Notes: generated from the letters alone by a model not told the origin. Shown: positions 1 to 9,077, counted from the stretch's first letter. The stretch: DNA of 64,000 bases from Allobosea lathyri (GCF_900108245.1 NZ_FNUY01000006.1:186001-250000), one strand, 5' to 3'. Numbers and translations: made by a program.

Positions 1-102
1 CCCGTTGCGGGCGGGGCGGCGTGCTTTTGCCGGTTGGTGCGGGTGATGGGGGCTATATGAGCCGCGGGGACTTGCGCGATAAGCCGTCAGGATCGATCAA
101 TG

Positions 103-123
103 CCTTTGAATTGAATTCAAAGG
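103..123. promoter_or_regulatory. Perfect 21-bp palindrome, candidate LysR operator
   Basis: Arms CCTTTGAATT and AATTCAAAGG are exact inverted repeats around a single central G. The site ends 22 nt before the LysR-type gene starting at 146. It contains the T-N11-A pattern typical of LysR-family sites. Autoregulation, or control of a divergent gene left of the window, is inferred. Confidence 0.6.
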
Positions 124-145
124 TCGAGGCGGGGGAGGTCGGACG

Positions 146-1045
146 ATGGATAATCGCGCGGGCGAGATGGATGTCTTCGTGGCGGCGGTCGATGCCGGCA
201 GCTTCTCGGCGGCGGGCCGCAAGCTCGGCCTGTCGCCCTCGGCGGTCAGCAAGCTCGTCACGCGGATCGAGGACAGGCTCGGCACGCGGCTGCTGGTGCG
301 CACCACGCGCGCGCTCCAGCTGACGCCCGAGGGCGAGGCCTATCTCGCCCGGGCGCGGCGTATCCTGTCGGAGATCGACGAGACCGAGCGCGCGCTGTCG
401 AGCGGCGTCCGGGCGGTACCGCGCGGCCGGCTGCGGGTCAGCGTCTCCGTCGGCTTCGGCGTGCTGCACATCCTGCCGCTGGTGCCGGAATTCCTGGCGC
501 TCTATCCCGAGATCGAGCTCGACCTGTCGCTCGCCGACGAGGTCATCGACCTGATCGAGGAGCGCGCCGACATCGCCATCCGCGCCGGGGCGCTGCGCGA
601 TTCGCGGCTCAAGGCCCGCAAACTCCTTGAAAGCCGCCGCATCATCATTGCGGCGCCGGCCTATCTCGAACGACACGGGGCGCCGCGCACGCCCGACGAT
701 CTCGACGCGCATAACTGCCTGCGCTTCAATTTCCGCAGCAGCTTCGACGAATGGCCGTTCCGCGATCCGGTCACGCAGGCGCGCTTCAGCCGCAGCGTTT
801 CCGGCAATTTCCTGGCCAATAGCGGGGCTACCCTGCGGCGGCTCTGCCTGCAGGGGCTGGGGCTGGCGCGCATCGGCCAGTTCCATATCGAGCAGGATCT
901 GGCGTCAGGACGCCTGGTACAGGTGCTGGAGGACCACAATCCCGAGGATCGCGAGCTGATCCATGCCGTCTTCGCCGGCCATGAGCATCTCGCCGCCCGC
1001 ATCCGCGCCTTCGTCGACTTCCTGGCGGAGCGGCTGCAGCGTTAG
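146..1045 (+). CDS. LysR-family transcriptional regulator
   Basis: A 299-residue protein of normal LysR length. Residues about 5-65 form the winged helix-turn-helix, with the family pattern SAAGRKLGLSPSAVSKLVTR followed by LGTRLLVRTTR. The remainder fits the two-lobed periplasmic-binding-protein-like effector domain, closest in style to the CrgA/DsdC-like subgroup with its 'ESRRIIIAAPAYLERHG' segment. The ATG at 146 has a GGGGGAGG ribosome-binding sequence just upstream. The regulated gene cannot be named: the neighbour on the right (ppk2) is convergent and the left side is outside the window. A perfect palindrome lies 22 nt upstream. Family assignment is firm; effector and target are unknown. 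Confidence 0.9.
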   Translation: MDNRAGEMDVFVAAVDAGSFSAAGRKLGLSPSAVSKLVTRIEDRLGTRLLVRTTRALQLTPEGEAYLARARRILSEIDETERALSSGVRAVPRGRLRVSVSVGFGVLHILPLVPEFLALYPEIELDLSLADEVIDLIEERADIAIRAGALRDSRLKARKLLESRRIIIAAPAYLERHGAPRTPDDLDAHNCLRFNFRSSFDEWPFRDPVTQARFSRSVSGNFLANSGATLRRLCLQGLGLARIGQFHIEQDLASGRLVQVLEDHNPEDRELIHAVFAGHEHLAARIRAFVDFLAERLQR

Positions 1046-1072
1046 AGCGCTGTTTGGGGTATCTGCCTCGCA

Positions 1073-1177
1073 GTCATCCCGGGCGGAGGGCAGCGCAGAC
1101 CCGGGATCCATTCCGGAACGCGGGTCGGCCATGCTCAGGAATGGATCCCGGGCCTCCCTTCGGTCGCCCGGGATGAC
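1073..1177. repeat. Intergenic palindromic repeat, family A
   Basis: Long imperfect inverted repeat. It begins GTCATCCCGGGCG, passes through paired GGATCCATTCC and GGAATGGATCC, and ends GCCCGGGATGAC. It lies between the converging LysR and ppk2 genes, where it could form a hairpin in either transcript. Further copies occur near 11.1, 28.5, 35.2, 45.8 and 55.2 kb. Confidence 0.85.
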
Positions 1178-1259
1178 AGCGCTTCGCCGCGTGCTCTCGG
1201 CCTGCCTCTCAGGATAAGGGCCGAGAGGGTCCTCCCGCCCGTGCGGCGATGGAGCGCCC

Positions 1260-2270
1260 TCAGCGTTCGCCGCCCCTGTCGAGATAGTCCTTCACGGTGA
1301 CGACGACCTTGTGGTCGAGCTCGCCGATCGCCTGCTTGTCCTTGCCCTTGTAGGGGATGGTGTGCAGCACGTGCCGGATCGCGTTGAGGCGGGCGCGGAG
1401 CTTGTCATTGGCCCGAACCACCGTCCAGGGCGCCGCAGGCGTCGAGCCTTTCGCCAGCATGTCGTCAAAGGCGTCCGAATAGGCGTCGAAACGCGGCAGC
1501 GCCTCGAAATCGATCGGCGAGAGCTTCCAGCGCTTGAGCGGATCGTGCCAGCGCGCGTGCAGCCGCATCATCTGCATCTCGCGGCCGATGGTGAGGAAGA
1601 TTTTGATCATGCGAATGCCGTCTCGCACCAGCATGCCCTCGAAAGCCGGCACCTCGCGCAGGAAGGCGTCCGCCTGCTCCTCGGTCGCAAAGCCCATCAC
1701 GCGCTCGACGCCGGCGCGGTTGTACCAGGAGCGGTCGAAGAACACGATCTCGCCGGTGGTCGGCATCTCCGCGGCATAGCGCTGGAAGTACCATTGCCCC
1801 TTCTCGGTATCCGAGGGTTTGGGCAGCGCCACGACACGCGCCTGGCGAGGGTTGAGATGCTGGGTGAAGCGGGCGATCGTGCCGCCCTTGCCGGCCCCGT
1901 CGCGCCCCTCGAACAGGATGACGATGCGTTCCCCTTCCTCGCGGGCCCAGCTCAGCAGCTTCTGCAGCTCAATCTGCAGCGGCTCGAGCTCGCGGTTGTA
2001 GCGCTTGCGCTTCATCCGCTTGCCATAGGGATAGTCGCCGCTGCGGAAGGAAGCGTCGACGATAGATTGGGGCAGGGTGTCGGCTTCGAGATCGAAAGCG
2101 GGCTCGTGCGCTTCCTTCGCCTTGCTGGACGTCTTGTCGGGGGATGCCTTTTCGGAGGGTTTCTTGGCGCGGCCTGTCTTGGATGCGTTGCCTGCCTTGG
2201 GAGCGTCATCAGCCTCGGTGACGAGCCTGATGGCTCCCTTCAACCTGGTTCCGGAAAAGCTCTTCGCCAT
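1260..2270 (-). CDS. ppk2: Polyphosphate kinase 2 (PPK2) family protein
   Basis: PPK2 enzymes move phosphate between inorganic polyphosphate and nucleotides in the cytoplasm. The 336-residue product has Walker A GRDGAGKGG at 122-130 and the Walker B/lid motif FFDRSWYNR at 177-185, both diagnostic. The first ~75 residues are a Lys/Ser/Ala-rich, probably disordered extension beyond the catalytic core. The gene is divergent from phoR across 140 bp, so a polyphosphate enzyme sits directly against the phosphate-starvation regulon. The 140-bp gap shows no clear Pho box. Whether it prefers ADP or GDP, or runs toward polyP synthesis, cannot be read from sequence alone. Confidence 0.92.
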   Translation of the reverse strand: MAKSFSGTRLKGAIRLVTEADDAPKAGNASKTGRAKKPSEKASPDKTSSKAKEAHEPAFDLEADTLPQSIVDASFRSGDYPYGKRMKRKRYNRELEPLQIELQKLLSWAREEGERIVILFEGRDGAGKGGTIARFTQHLNPRQARVVALPKPSDTEKGQWYFQRYAAEMPTTGEIVFFDRSWYNRAGVERVMGFATEEQADAFLREVPAFEGMLVRDGIRMIKIFLTIGREMQMMRLHARWHDPLKRWKLSPIDFEALPRFDAYSDAFDDMLAKGSTPAAPWTVVRANDKLRARLNAIRHVLHTIPYKGKDKQAIGELDHKVVVTVKDYLDRGGER

Positions 2271-2410
2271 CGTCTTGCTCCTCGTGCCGGCTCACAGCCT
2301 AGACGCCTGCGCGGGGGAAGGGAATTGACGCCCGGCGACGTTCCGATCAGGAAGAGCGCCACGACGTCCCGGCCGGCCATCGGCAGCGGAGACGACCAGC
2401 GCCGGGATCT

Positions 2411-3481
2411 ATGTGCCGCATGCCCGACATCGTCTCTCCCAACGCTCCGGCGACGCTCGCATTGATCGAGGCGCTCGGCTCCGCCGTTGTCCTGCTCGAC
2501 ACGCAAGGCGTGGCGCAGGCGCTGAGTCCTGCCATGCGCGGGCTCGTCCCGGGGCTGGAGGTCGGCAAGCCGCTGACGCTCGTCCTGCGCGATCCGGATC
2601 TGATCGAGGCGATCGAGGAGGTCGCACGCGGCGGAGACCGGCAGGTCATCGAGCTGATCGAGCGCGTTCCCGTCGAGCGCACCTTCCGCATCCATATCGC
2701 CTCCCTCGGCGGCAGTGGCTGGCGGCGAGCCGTGCTGCTGACCTTCGAGGATCTGAGCGAGCAGCGCGTGACCGAGCGCATGCGCGTCGATTTCGTCGCC
2801 AATGCCAGCCATGAGCTGCGCACGCCGCTGGCCTCGCTGCTCGGCTTCGTCGAAACGCTGCAGGGGCCGGCGCGTAACGATGCCAGCGCGCGCGAACGCT
2901 TCCTGGCGATCATGCGCGAGCAGGGCCTGCGCATGGCGCGCCTCGTCGACGACCTGCTGTCGTTGTCGCGCATCGAATTGCGCGCGCATCTCGCGCCCGA
3001 CACGCCGGTCGATCTTGCCGGCATCTCGCGCGAGATCGTCGATTCGCTGACCCTGATGGCGCGCGAGCGCAAGGTCACGCTCAAGCTGACGATCCCGCCC
3101 GAGCCGGTGCAGGTTCCCGGTGATCGTGACGAACTGATGCGGCTGATGGAGAACCTGGTCGAGAACGCGATCAAATACGGCAAGGAGGGCGGCGAGGTCG
3201 CGATCGACGTCGTGAGCGGCGCGTCCGAGGTCAGCGTCTGCATCCGCGACGATGGGCCGGGCATCGCGCCGGAACACCTGCCGCGTCTGACCGAGCGCTT
3301 CTACCGCGTCGACACCGCCGCCAGCCGCGAGGCGGGCGGAACGGGGCTCGGTCTCGCCATTGTGAAGCATATCGTCCTGCGCCATCGCGGCCGCCTGACG
3401 ATCGAAAGCACGCGCGGGGAGGGCGCCACTTTCCGCGCCACGATGCCGCGTTTCGGTGTCCCGGCGCGGGGCGCTTCATGA
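2411..3481 (+). CDS. phoR: Phosphate-regulon sensor histidine kinase PhoR, no membrane segment
   Basis: PhoR phosphorylates or dephosphorylates PhoB according to phosphate supply relayed by Pst/PhoU. The 356-residue protein has a PAS-like domain (about 15-115), the DHp H-box NASHELRTP with His134, N-box ENLVENAIKYG (247-257), G1 DDGPGIA (280-286) and G2 GGTGLGLAIV (309-318). Usual PhoR proteins carry one or two N-terminal membrane helices; none is present. The frame is closed upstream by a TAG at 2300-2302, and the intervening codons encode charged residues. A second in-frame ATG at 2420 is an alternative start. The gene leads the pst cluster. Identity rests on domains plus synteny. Confidence 0.88.
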   Translation: MCRMPDIVSPNAPATLALIEALGSAVVLLDTQGVAQALSPAMRGLVPGLEVGKPLTLVLRDPDLIEAIEEVARGGDRQVIELIERVPVERTFRIHIASLGGSGWRRAVLLTFEDLSEQRVTERMRVDFVANASHELRTPLASLLGFVETLQGPARNDASARERFLAIMREQGLRMARLVDDLLSLSRIELRAHLAPDTPVDLAGISREIVDSLTLMARERKVTLKLTIPPEPVQVPGDRDELMRLMENLVENAIKYGKEGGEVAIDVVSGASEVSVCIRDDGPGIAPEHLPRLTERFYRVDTAASREAGGTGLGLAIVKHIVLRHRGRLTIESTRGEGATFRATMPRFGVPARGAS

Positions 3482-3507
3482 CGTTTATGACAGCTGAAGA
3501 TGACGAA

Positions 3508-3525
3508 CTGTCATTTGGCTGTCAT
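3508..3525 (+). promoter_or_regulatory. Pho box upstream of pstS
   Basis: CTGTCATTTGGCTGTCAT gives two exact CTGTCAT repeats separated by 4 nt, the 11-nt periodicity bound by PhoB dimers. It lies 54 nt before the pstS start chosen here. This is the expected position for phosphate-starvation activation of pstSCAB-phoU-phoB. Confidence 0.92.
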
Positions 3526-3578
3526 ATAGAAAGTGTTCTGACGGGGCGCTGAACATGCGATCCAGAGAGGACATCTCC

Positions 3579-4604
3579 ATGCGCAAAATTCTTATCATCG
3601 CTGCCGCGTCGATCGGTCTGTCCGGTGCCGTCCAGGCTGCCGACATCACCGGCGCTGGTGCGACATTCCCGTTCCCGATCTATTCCAAATGGGCCGAGGC
3701 CTACAAGAAGGAGACCAATATCGGTCTCAACTACCAGTCGATCGGCTCGGGTGGCGGCATTCGCCAGATCAAGGCCAAGACGGTGGCCTTCGGCGCGACC
3801 GACGCCCCGCTCAAGGGTGAAGACCTGACCAAGGACGGGCTGATCCAGTTCCCGACCGTGATGGGCGGCGTCGTTCCCGCGATCAACATCGCCGGCGTCG
3901 AAGCCGGCAAGCTCAAGCTGACCGGCGAGCTGATCGCCCAGATCTACCTCGGCGATATCAAGAAGTGGAACGATCCCAAGATCGTCGCGATCAATGCCGG
4001 CCTGACCCTGCCCGACGCCAACATCAACCCCGTCTATCGTTCGGACGGCTCGGGCACGACCTTCGTGTTCACCGACTATCTCTCGCGCGTCTCGCCCGAC
4101 TGGAAGACCAAGATCGGCACCAACACCTCGGTCCAGTGGCCGGTCGGCATCGGCGGCAAGGGCAATGAGGGCGTTTCGGCTTCGGTGAAGCAGGTCGCCA
4201 ACTCGATCGGTTATGTCGAATACGCCTACGCCAAGCAGAACAAGCTGGCCCACGCCCTGGTCCAGAATGCCGACGGCCAGTTCCCGGCTCCCGACGACAA
4301 GGCCTTCCAGGCCGCTGCCGCCAATGCCAACTGGAACGAAGCTCCCGGCTTCGGCATCTCGCTGAACAACCAGAAGGGCGCCAACGCCTGGCCGATCACC
4401 TCGGCCACCTTCCTGCTCGTGCACGCCAAGCCCGAGAAGCCGGAAGAGGTGCAGTCCGCCCTGAAGTTCGTCGACTGGGCCTATAAGAACGGCGACAAGC
4501 TCGCTCTCGACCTCGACTATGTGCCGCTCCCGGCCAACGTCAAGGATCAGGTCCGCAACGCCTGGAAGGGCGTCACGGATCCGGCGGGCAAGCCGATCTT
4601 CTGA
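3579..4604 (+). CDS. pstS: Phosphate ABC transporter, periplasmic phosphate-binding protein PstS
   Basis: Binds inorganic phosphate in the periplasm and delivers it to PstCA. The 341-residue product starts with a signal peptide (MRKILIIAAASIGLSGAVQA, cut before ADITGAG). Family motifs follow: TGAGATFPFPIYSKW, the SIGSGGGIRQI loop and the SDGSGTTFVFTDYL phosphate-binding segment. The ATG at 3579 is preferred over the in-frame ATG at 3555 because AGAGAGG sits 8 nt before it and the signal peptide begins there. It follows the Pho box at 3508. The 128-nt gap to pstC holds a palindromic repeat that may set the usual excess of PstS over the permease. Confidence 0.96.
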   Translation: MRKILIIAAASIGLSGAVQAADITGAGATFPFPIYSKWAEAYKKETNIGLNYQSIGSGGGIRQIKAKTVAFGATDAPLKGEDLTKDGLIQFPTVMGGVVPAINIAGVEAGKLKLTGELIAQIYLGDIKKWNDPKIVAINAGLTLPDANINPVYRSDGSGTTFVFTDYLSRVSPDWKTKIGTNTSVQWPVGIGGKGNEGVSASVKQVANSIGYVEYAYAKQNKLAHALVQNADGQFPAPDDKAFQAAAANANWNEAPGFGISLNNQKGANAWPITSATFLLVHAKPEKPEEVQSALKFVDWAYKNGDKLALDLDYVPLPANVKDQVRNAWKGVTDPAGKPIF

Positions 4605-4612
4605 GAATTGCC

Positions 4613-4703
4613 GTCATGGTCGGCCTTGAGCCGACCATCTCGGAAACAAGGATGCGCAGGTCCGGGATTCTCGGGTCTGCGCTTCGCTCCGCCCGAGAAT
4701 GAC
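4613..4703. repeat. Intergenic palindromic repeat, family B, in the pstS-pstC gap
   Basis: Two consecutive hairpins: GTCATGGTCGGCCTTGAGCCGACCAT, given here as arms GGTCGGC/GCCGACC, then TTCTCGGG...CCCGAGAATGAC. It fills most of the spacer between pstS and pstC and would be transcribed with them. Confidence 0.8.
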
Positions 4704-4732
4704 GGGCAAGCCTTCCGCACCGGAGCTTTTGC

Positions 4733-5704
4733 ATGACCGCCGCGACAGATATGATGACCGGACCAGCCGCCCCGGCCATACGCAAGACTCCCAAGGGCAC
4801 CTTCGATATTGTCTTCCGCAACGCCAGCTTCATCGCGGCGCTGATGGTTCTCGTCCTGCTCGCCGGCATCATGCTCTCGATGATCATCGGCGGCTGGCCG
4901 GCCTTCCGCGAATTCGGCCTCGGCTTCGTCACCTCCAGCGTCTGGGATACCCAGAACGACCAGTACGGCGCCTGGCCCGCCATCGTCGGCACCCTTTCGA
5001 CCGCGCTGATCGCGCTGGTCATCGGCGTACCGCTCTCGCTCGGCATCGCCGTCTACCTGACGCAGCTTGCGCCGGCCTGGTTCAAGCAGCCGGTCTCGAC
5101 CGCGATCGAACTGCTCGCCGCCGTGCCCTCGATCATCTACGGCATGTGGGGCCTCTTCGTCTTCGTGCCGCTCTTTGCGGCCTATGTGCAGATCCCGCTG
5201 TCCAACATCGTCGAGGGTCTCCCGATCGTCGGCACCGTGCTCTATTCGCGCTCGCCCTCGGGCCTGGGCATCCTGACCGCCGGCTTCATCCTGGCCTTCA
5301 TGATCGTGCCCTTCATCGCCTCGATCACGCGCGACATGCTGGAGCAGATTCCCTCGGTGCTGCGCGAGAGCGCCTATGGCATCGGCGCCACGACCTGGGA
5401 GGTCGTGCGCCATGTGCTGGTGCCTCAGGCCGGCGTCTCGATCATCGGCGCGATCATGCTGGGGCTGGGCCGCGCGCTCGGCGAGACCATGGCGGTGACC
5501 TTCGTGGTCGGCAATGCCAACCGGCTCTCAGCCTCGATCATGGATCCGGGCTCGACCATCGCCTCGCGCATCGCCAACGAGTTCAACGAGGCGATGGGGC
5601 TGCAGATGAACGCGCTGATCGCGCTCGGCTGCATCCTGTTCTTCGTCACCTTCGTCGTCCTCGTCATCGCGCGCATCCTCGTCTCGCGCGTCAAGAGCTA
5701 CTGA
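4733..5704 (+). CDS. pstC: Phosphate ABC transporter permease PstC
   Basis: Inner-membrane permease subunit that pairs with PstA to form the phosphate channel. The 323-residue product has six likely membrane helices, starting at about residue 34 ([22 protein letters not shown]). It carries the PstC signature around '[22 protein letters not shown]' and the binding-protein-dependent permease EAA-like loop '[21 protein letters not shown] ... [18 protein letters not shown]' (written in parts). ATG at 4733 follows GGAGCTTTTGC. PstC order relative to PstS and PstA is standard. The 13-nt gap to pstA suggests tight coupling. Confidence 0.95.
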   Translation: MTAATDMMTGPAAPAIRKTPKGTFDIVFRNASFIAALMVLVLLAGIMLSMIIGGWPAFREFGLGFVTSSVWDTQNDQYGAWPAIVGTLSTALIALVIGVPLSLGIAVYLTQLAPAWFKQPVSTAIELLAAVPSIIYGMWGLFVFVPLFAAYVQIPLSNIVEGLPIVGTVLYSRSPSGLGILTAGFILAFMIVPFIASITRDMLEQIPSVLRESAYGIGATTWEVVRHVLVPQAGVSIIGAIMLGLGRALGETMAVTFVVGNANRLSASIMDPGSTIASRIANEFNEAMGLQMNALIALGCILFFVTFVVLVIARILVSRVKSY

Positions 5705-5717
5705 GCGGAAGCCGATC

Positions 5718-6608
5718 ATGAGCATGACGACACCCTCCACCGTCCGCGCGCTTCCCCATGCCGAATGGGGCCGCGTCCGCCAGTCGCGCCGCACGGCCGA
5801 CCGCATGATGAGGTTGACCGCCGCCGGCTTCACCTTCATCGCCATCTTCGTGCTGTTCTGGATTCTCGGCATGCTCATCGTGAAGGGCATCGGCGGGCTG
5901 TCTGTCGCGACCTTCACGCAGATCACGCCCGGGCCGGGCTCGGAGGGCGGCGGCCTTGCCAACGCCATCGTCGGCTCGATCGTGCTGACCTTCCTCGGCA
6001 TCGTCGTGGCGACGCCGGTCGGCGTGCTCGCGGGCACCTATCTCGCCGAATACGGCAAGACGTCGAAGCTCGCCAACCTGATCCGCTTCATCAACGACAT
6101 CCTGCTCTCGGCACCCTCGATCCTGATCGGCCTGTTCGTCTACGTCATCCTGGTCGAGCCGTTCCGTGGCTATTCCGGTTGGGCGGGCGGCGTCGCGCTC
6201 GGCATCATCGCGATCCCGGTGATCGTGCGCACCACCGAGGACATGCTGCGGCTGGTTCCGGGTCCGCTGCGCGAGGCGGGTGCTGCGCTTGGCGCGCCGC
6301 CCTCCGTCGTGATCACCTCGATCACCTGGCGGGCCGCCAAGTCGGGCATGGTCACCGGCATCCTGCTGGCGCTGGCCCGCATTGCCGGCGAGACCGCGCC
6401 GCTGATCTTCACCGCGCTGAACAATAATTTCTGGTTCTCGCCCACGCTCGCGGGCGGTGTTTCCAACCTGCCGGTGACGATCTACCAGTTCGCCTCGGCC
6501 CCTTACGAAAACTGGCAACAGCTCGCCTGGGCCGGTTCGCTCATCATCACCATGTCGATCCTGCTGCTCTCGCTGATCGCGCGCCGTATCGTGCGCGGCA
6601 GCAAGTAA
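5718..6608 (+). CDS. pstA: Phosphate ABC transporter permease PstA
   Basis: Second inner-membrane permease of the Pst complex. The 296-residue product begins with a short cytosolic stretch, then a membrane helix at about 35-60 ([21 protein letters not shown]) and five more. It contains PstA-type segments [34 protein letters not shown] and the EAA loop region [20 protein letters not shown], then [17 protein letters not shown]. It lies 13 nt after pstC and 45 nt before pstB, as expected for one transcript. Length and motif order match the family. Confidence 0.95.
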   Translation: MSMTTPSTVRALPHAEWGRVRQSRRTADRMMRLTAAGFTFIAIFVLFWILGMLIVKGIGGLSVATFTQITPGPGSEGGGLANAIVGSIVLTFLGIVVATPVGVLAGTYLAEYGKTSKLANLIRFINDILLSAPSILIGLFVYVILVEPFRGYSGWAGGVALGIIAIPVIVRTTEDMLRLVPGPLREAGAALGAPPSVVITSITWRAAKSGMVTGILLALARIAGETAPLIFTALNNNFWFSPTLAGGVSNLPVTIYQFASAPYENWQQLAWAGSLIITMSILLLSLIARRIVRGSK

Positions 6609-6653
6609 AGCCTGAACCCAACCTGGTCGCGTTCGATCTGAAGGAACATGTCG

Positions 6654-7454
6654 ATGCTTTCGACCCTGGAACTGAGCCCGCAAACGCTCGATGCAGACGC
6701 CCCTGTGCGGATCGCGGTGAAGAACCTCGATTTCTACTATGGCGAGCACAAGGCGCTGAAGAGCATCAATCTCGATTTCCGTGACCGCCATGTCACGGCG
6801 CTGATCGGCCCGTCGGGCTGCGGCAAGTCGACCCTGCTGCGCATCTTCAACCGCATCTATTCGCTTTATCCCGAGCAGCGCGCCACCGGCGAGGTCATGC
6901 TCGACGGCCGCAACGTCATCTCCAACGAGGTCGACGTGAACGAGCTGCGCTCGCGCATCGGCATGGTCTTCCAGAAGCCGACGCCGTTCCCGATGTCGAT
7001 CTACGACAACGTCGCCTTCGGCATCCGCCTTTACGAGAAGCCGCCGAAATCCGAGCTCGACGACCGCGTCGAAGGCGCGCTACGCCGCTCGGCCCTGTGG
7101 GACGAGGTCAAGGACAAGCTGAAGAGCTCGGGCATGGGCCTGTCGGGCGGCCAGCAGCAGCGCCTGTGCATCGCGCGCACCATCGCTCAGAAGCCGGAAG
7201 TGATCCTGTTCGACGAGCCGACCTCGGCGCTTGACCCAATCTCGACCGGCAAGGTCGAGGATCTGCTGGAGCAGCTGAAGAGCGATTTCACCATCGTGAT
7301 CGTTACGCACAACATGCAGCAGGCGGCGCGCATCTCGCAGTACACCGCCTTCATGTATCTGGGCGAGGTGATCGAGTTTGCTCCGACGAACACCATCTTC
7401 ATGAACCCGCACAAGAAGCAGACGCAGGATTACGTCACCGGCCGCTTCGGCTGA
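6654..7454 (+). CDS. pstB: Phosphate ABC transporter ATP-binding protein PstB
   Basis: ATPase that powers phosphate import and also takes part in PhoR signalling. The 266-residue product has Walker [11 protein letters not shown]-loop region [21 protein letters not shown] signature [13 protein letters not shown] and Walker [13 protein letters not shown], followed by the H-loop VTHNMQQA. Two ATGs lie at 6648 and 6654. AAGGA at 6641-6645 is only 2 nt from the first but 8 nt from the second, so 6654 is chosen; the two differ by two residues. phoU follows after 47 nt. Confidence 0.96.
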   Translation: MLSTLELSPQTLDADAPVRIAVKNLDFYYGEHKALKSINLDFRDRHVTALIGPSGCGKSTLLRIFNRIYSLYPEQRATGEVMLDGRNVISNEVDVNELRSRIGMVFQKPTPFPMSIYDNVAFGIRLYEKPPKSELDDRVEGALRRSALWDEVKDKLKSSGMGLSGGQQQRLCIARTIAQKPEVILFDEPTSALDPISTGKVEDLLEQLKSDFTIVIVTHNMQQAARISQYTAFMYLGEVIEFAPTNTIFMNPHKKQTQDYVTGRFG

Positions 7455-7501
7455 GTCTTACAAGGACGCGCCCGCTCTCTCCTGCACAGGACACCGCCGC
7501 C

Positions 7502-8221
7502 ATGACCGAACACATCGTCCGCTCCTACGACGCCGATCTCGAGGCGCTGCGCCGCAGCCTCGCCGAGATGGGCGGCATGTCCGAGCGCATGCTCGGCGAT
7601 TCCACCGTGGCGCTCGTGCGCCGCGACACGGCGCTGGCCCAGAAGGTCATCTCCGCCGACCAGCGCCTGGACAACCTCCAGCGCGATGTCGAGGAGCGCG
7701 CCGTCCTGACCATCGCGCGCCGCCAGCCGCTGGCCAACGATCTGCGCGAGCTGATCTCGGCCATCCGCATCGCCGCCGACATCGAGCGCGTCGGCGATCT
7801 CGCCAAGAACATCGCCAAGCGCGCGGTCGCCATCTCCGGCCAGTTCCAGCCGCCGCACCGCGCCGTGGTCGGGCTGGAGCATATCAGCCGGCTGGTCCAG
7901 GCCCAGCTCAAGGACGTGCTCGACGCCTATGCCGCCAGCAACGAGCAGAAGGCGATGGAGGTCTGGCGCCGCGACGACGAGATCGACGCGCTCTACACCT
8001 CGCTGTTCCGCGAGCTCCTGACCTATATGATGGAAGATCCGCGCAACATCACCTTCTGCACGCATCTGCTGTTCTGCGCCAAGAACGTCGAGCGCATCGG
8101 GGATCACACCACCAACATCGCCGAGACGATCCATTACCTGGTGACCGGCGAGTCGCTCGACATGAACCGGCCCAAGCTCGACACCACCGATATCAATGTC
8201 GAGGCGGTGACCGGGCGCTGA
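7502..8221 (+). CDS. phoU: Phosphate signalling complex protein PhoU
   Basis: Negative regulator linking Pst transporter state to PhoR; it is cytosolic and binds metal clusters in known structures. The 239-residue product is all-helical with two PhoU repeats. The first covers about 20-110 and contains RRDTALAQKVISADQRLDN and IRIAADIERVGDLAKNIAK. The second covers about 120-215 and contains CAKNVERIGDHTTNIAE. The E-x-x-R-x-x-D motif appears in both repeats (IERVGD, VERIGD), as expected. It lies between pstB and phoB, the canonical alphaproteobacterial order. Confidence 0.96.
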   Translation: MTEHIVRSYDADLEALRRSLAEMGGMSERMLGDSTVALVRRDTALAQKVISADQRLDNLQRDVEERAVLTIARRQPLANDLRELISAIRIAADIERVGDLAKNIAKRAVAISGQFQPPHRAVVGLEHISRLVQAQLKDVLDAYAASNEQKAMEVWRRDDEIDALYTSLFRELLTYMMEDPRNITFCTHLLFCAKNVERIGDHTTNIAETIHYLVTGESLDMNRPKLDTTDINVEAVTGR

Positions 8222-8242
8222 GGTCTCGCGTAACACCAGCGC

Positions 8243-8352
8243 GTCATTCTCGGGCGAAGCGAAGCGCAGACCCGAGAAGATCATGACGAGAAGGCGCTGG
8301 TCCTGAGATGGTCGGGTCAAGCCCGACCATGACGTCAAGTCCGACCATGACG
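8243..8352. repeat. Repeats in the phoU-phoB gap (family B plus an 18-bp tandem)
   Basis: A TTCTCGGGC...CCCGAGAA hairpin is followed by ATGGTCGGGTCAAGCCCGAC and its complement. At 8323-8340 and 8341-8358 an 18-nt unit, CCGACCATGACGTCAAGT, is present twice in tandem with one difference. Each copy holds the 8-bp palindrome TGACGTCA. The second copy ends 20 nt before the phoB ATG. Confidence 0.8.
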
Positions 8353-8378
8353 TCAATTCACCAACGGAAAACCACCGC

Positions 8379-9077
8379 ATGCCCGCACGCATCCTGATCG
8401 TCGAGGACGAGGAGCCGCTCACCCTGCTGCTGCGCTATAATCTCGAGGCCGAGGGCTTCGAGGTCGACAGCGTCGCGCGGGGTGACGACGCCGAGTTGCA
8501 CTTACGCGACAACACGCCTGATCTCGTCCTGCTCGACTGGATGCTGCCCGGCCTGTCGGGCATCGAACTCTGCCGCCGCCTGCGCTCGCGCCGCGACACC
8601 GAGCGCGTGCCGATCATCATGCTGACGGCGCGCGGCGAGGAGACCGAACGGGTTCGCGGACTGGCGACCGGCGCCGACGATTATGTGGTGAAGCCGTTCT
8701 CGCTGCCGGAGCTGATCGCCCGCATCCAGGCGCTCTTGCGCCGGGCGAAGCCCGGTCATGTCGCGGGGCTGCTGGCCGCCGGCGATCTGGAACTCGACCG
8801 CACGACGCGTCGGGTTCGCCGCTCGGGCGCCGAATTGCATCTGGGGCCGACCGAATTCCGTCTGCTCGAATTCCTGATGCAGGCGCCGGGCCGGGTCTAT
8901 TCTCGCGCCCAGCTTCTCGATGCTGTCTGGGGCCGCGACGTCTATATCGACGAGCGCACGGTCGACGTGCATGTCGGGCGCCTGCGCAAGGCGATCACGC
9001 CGGGCGATGCCAAGGACCCGTTGCGCACGGTGCGTGGCGCGGGCTACGCCTTCGACGAGACCTTCGCGCGGGGGTGA
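8379..9077 (+). CDS. phoB: Phosphate-regulon response regulator PhoB
   Basis: OmpR-class response regulator that binds Pho boxes when phosphorylated by PhoR. The 232-residue product has a receiver domain (about 4-118) with the acidic cluster VEDEE near residue 9, phospho-acceptor Asp53 in LLDWMLPG, and the conserved Lys in YVVKPFS. A winged-helix effector domain follows (about 130-228) with LGPTEFRLLEFLMQAPGRVY and the recognition-helix region ERTVDVHVGRLRKAI. It ends the pho cluster and is followed by another palindromic repeat. Identity is supported by sequence and by its place beside phoU. Confidence 0.95.
   Translation: MPARILIVEDEEPLTLLLRYNLEAEGFEVDSVARGDDAELHLRDNTPDLVLLDWMLPGLSGIELCRRLRSRRDTERVPIIMLTARGEETERVRGLATGADDYVVKPFSLPELIARIQALLRRAKPGHVAGLLAAGDLELDRTTRRVRRSGAELHLGPTEFRLLEFLMQAPGRVYSRAQLLDAVWGRDVYIDERTVDVHVGRLRKAITPGDAKDPLRTVRGAGYAFDETFARG

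Noticed and set aside
3486..3503. Second, reverse-oriented Pho box before pstS (ATGACAG-CTGA-AGATGAC)
   Set aside because: One half matches, the other does not; the clean box at 3508 explains the regulation.
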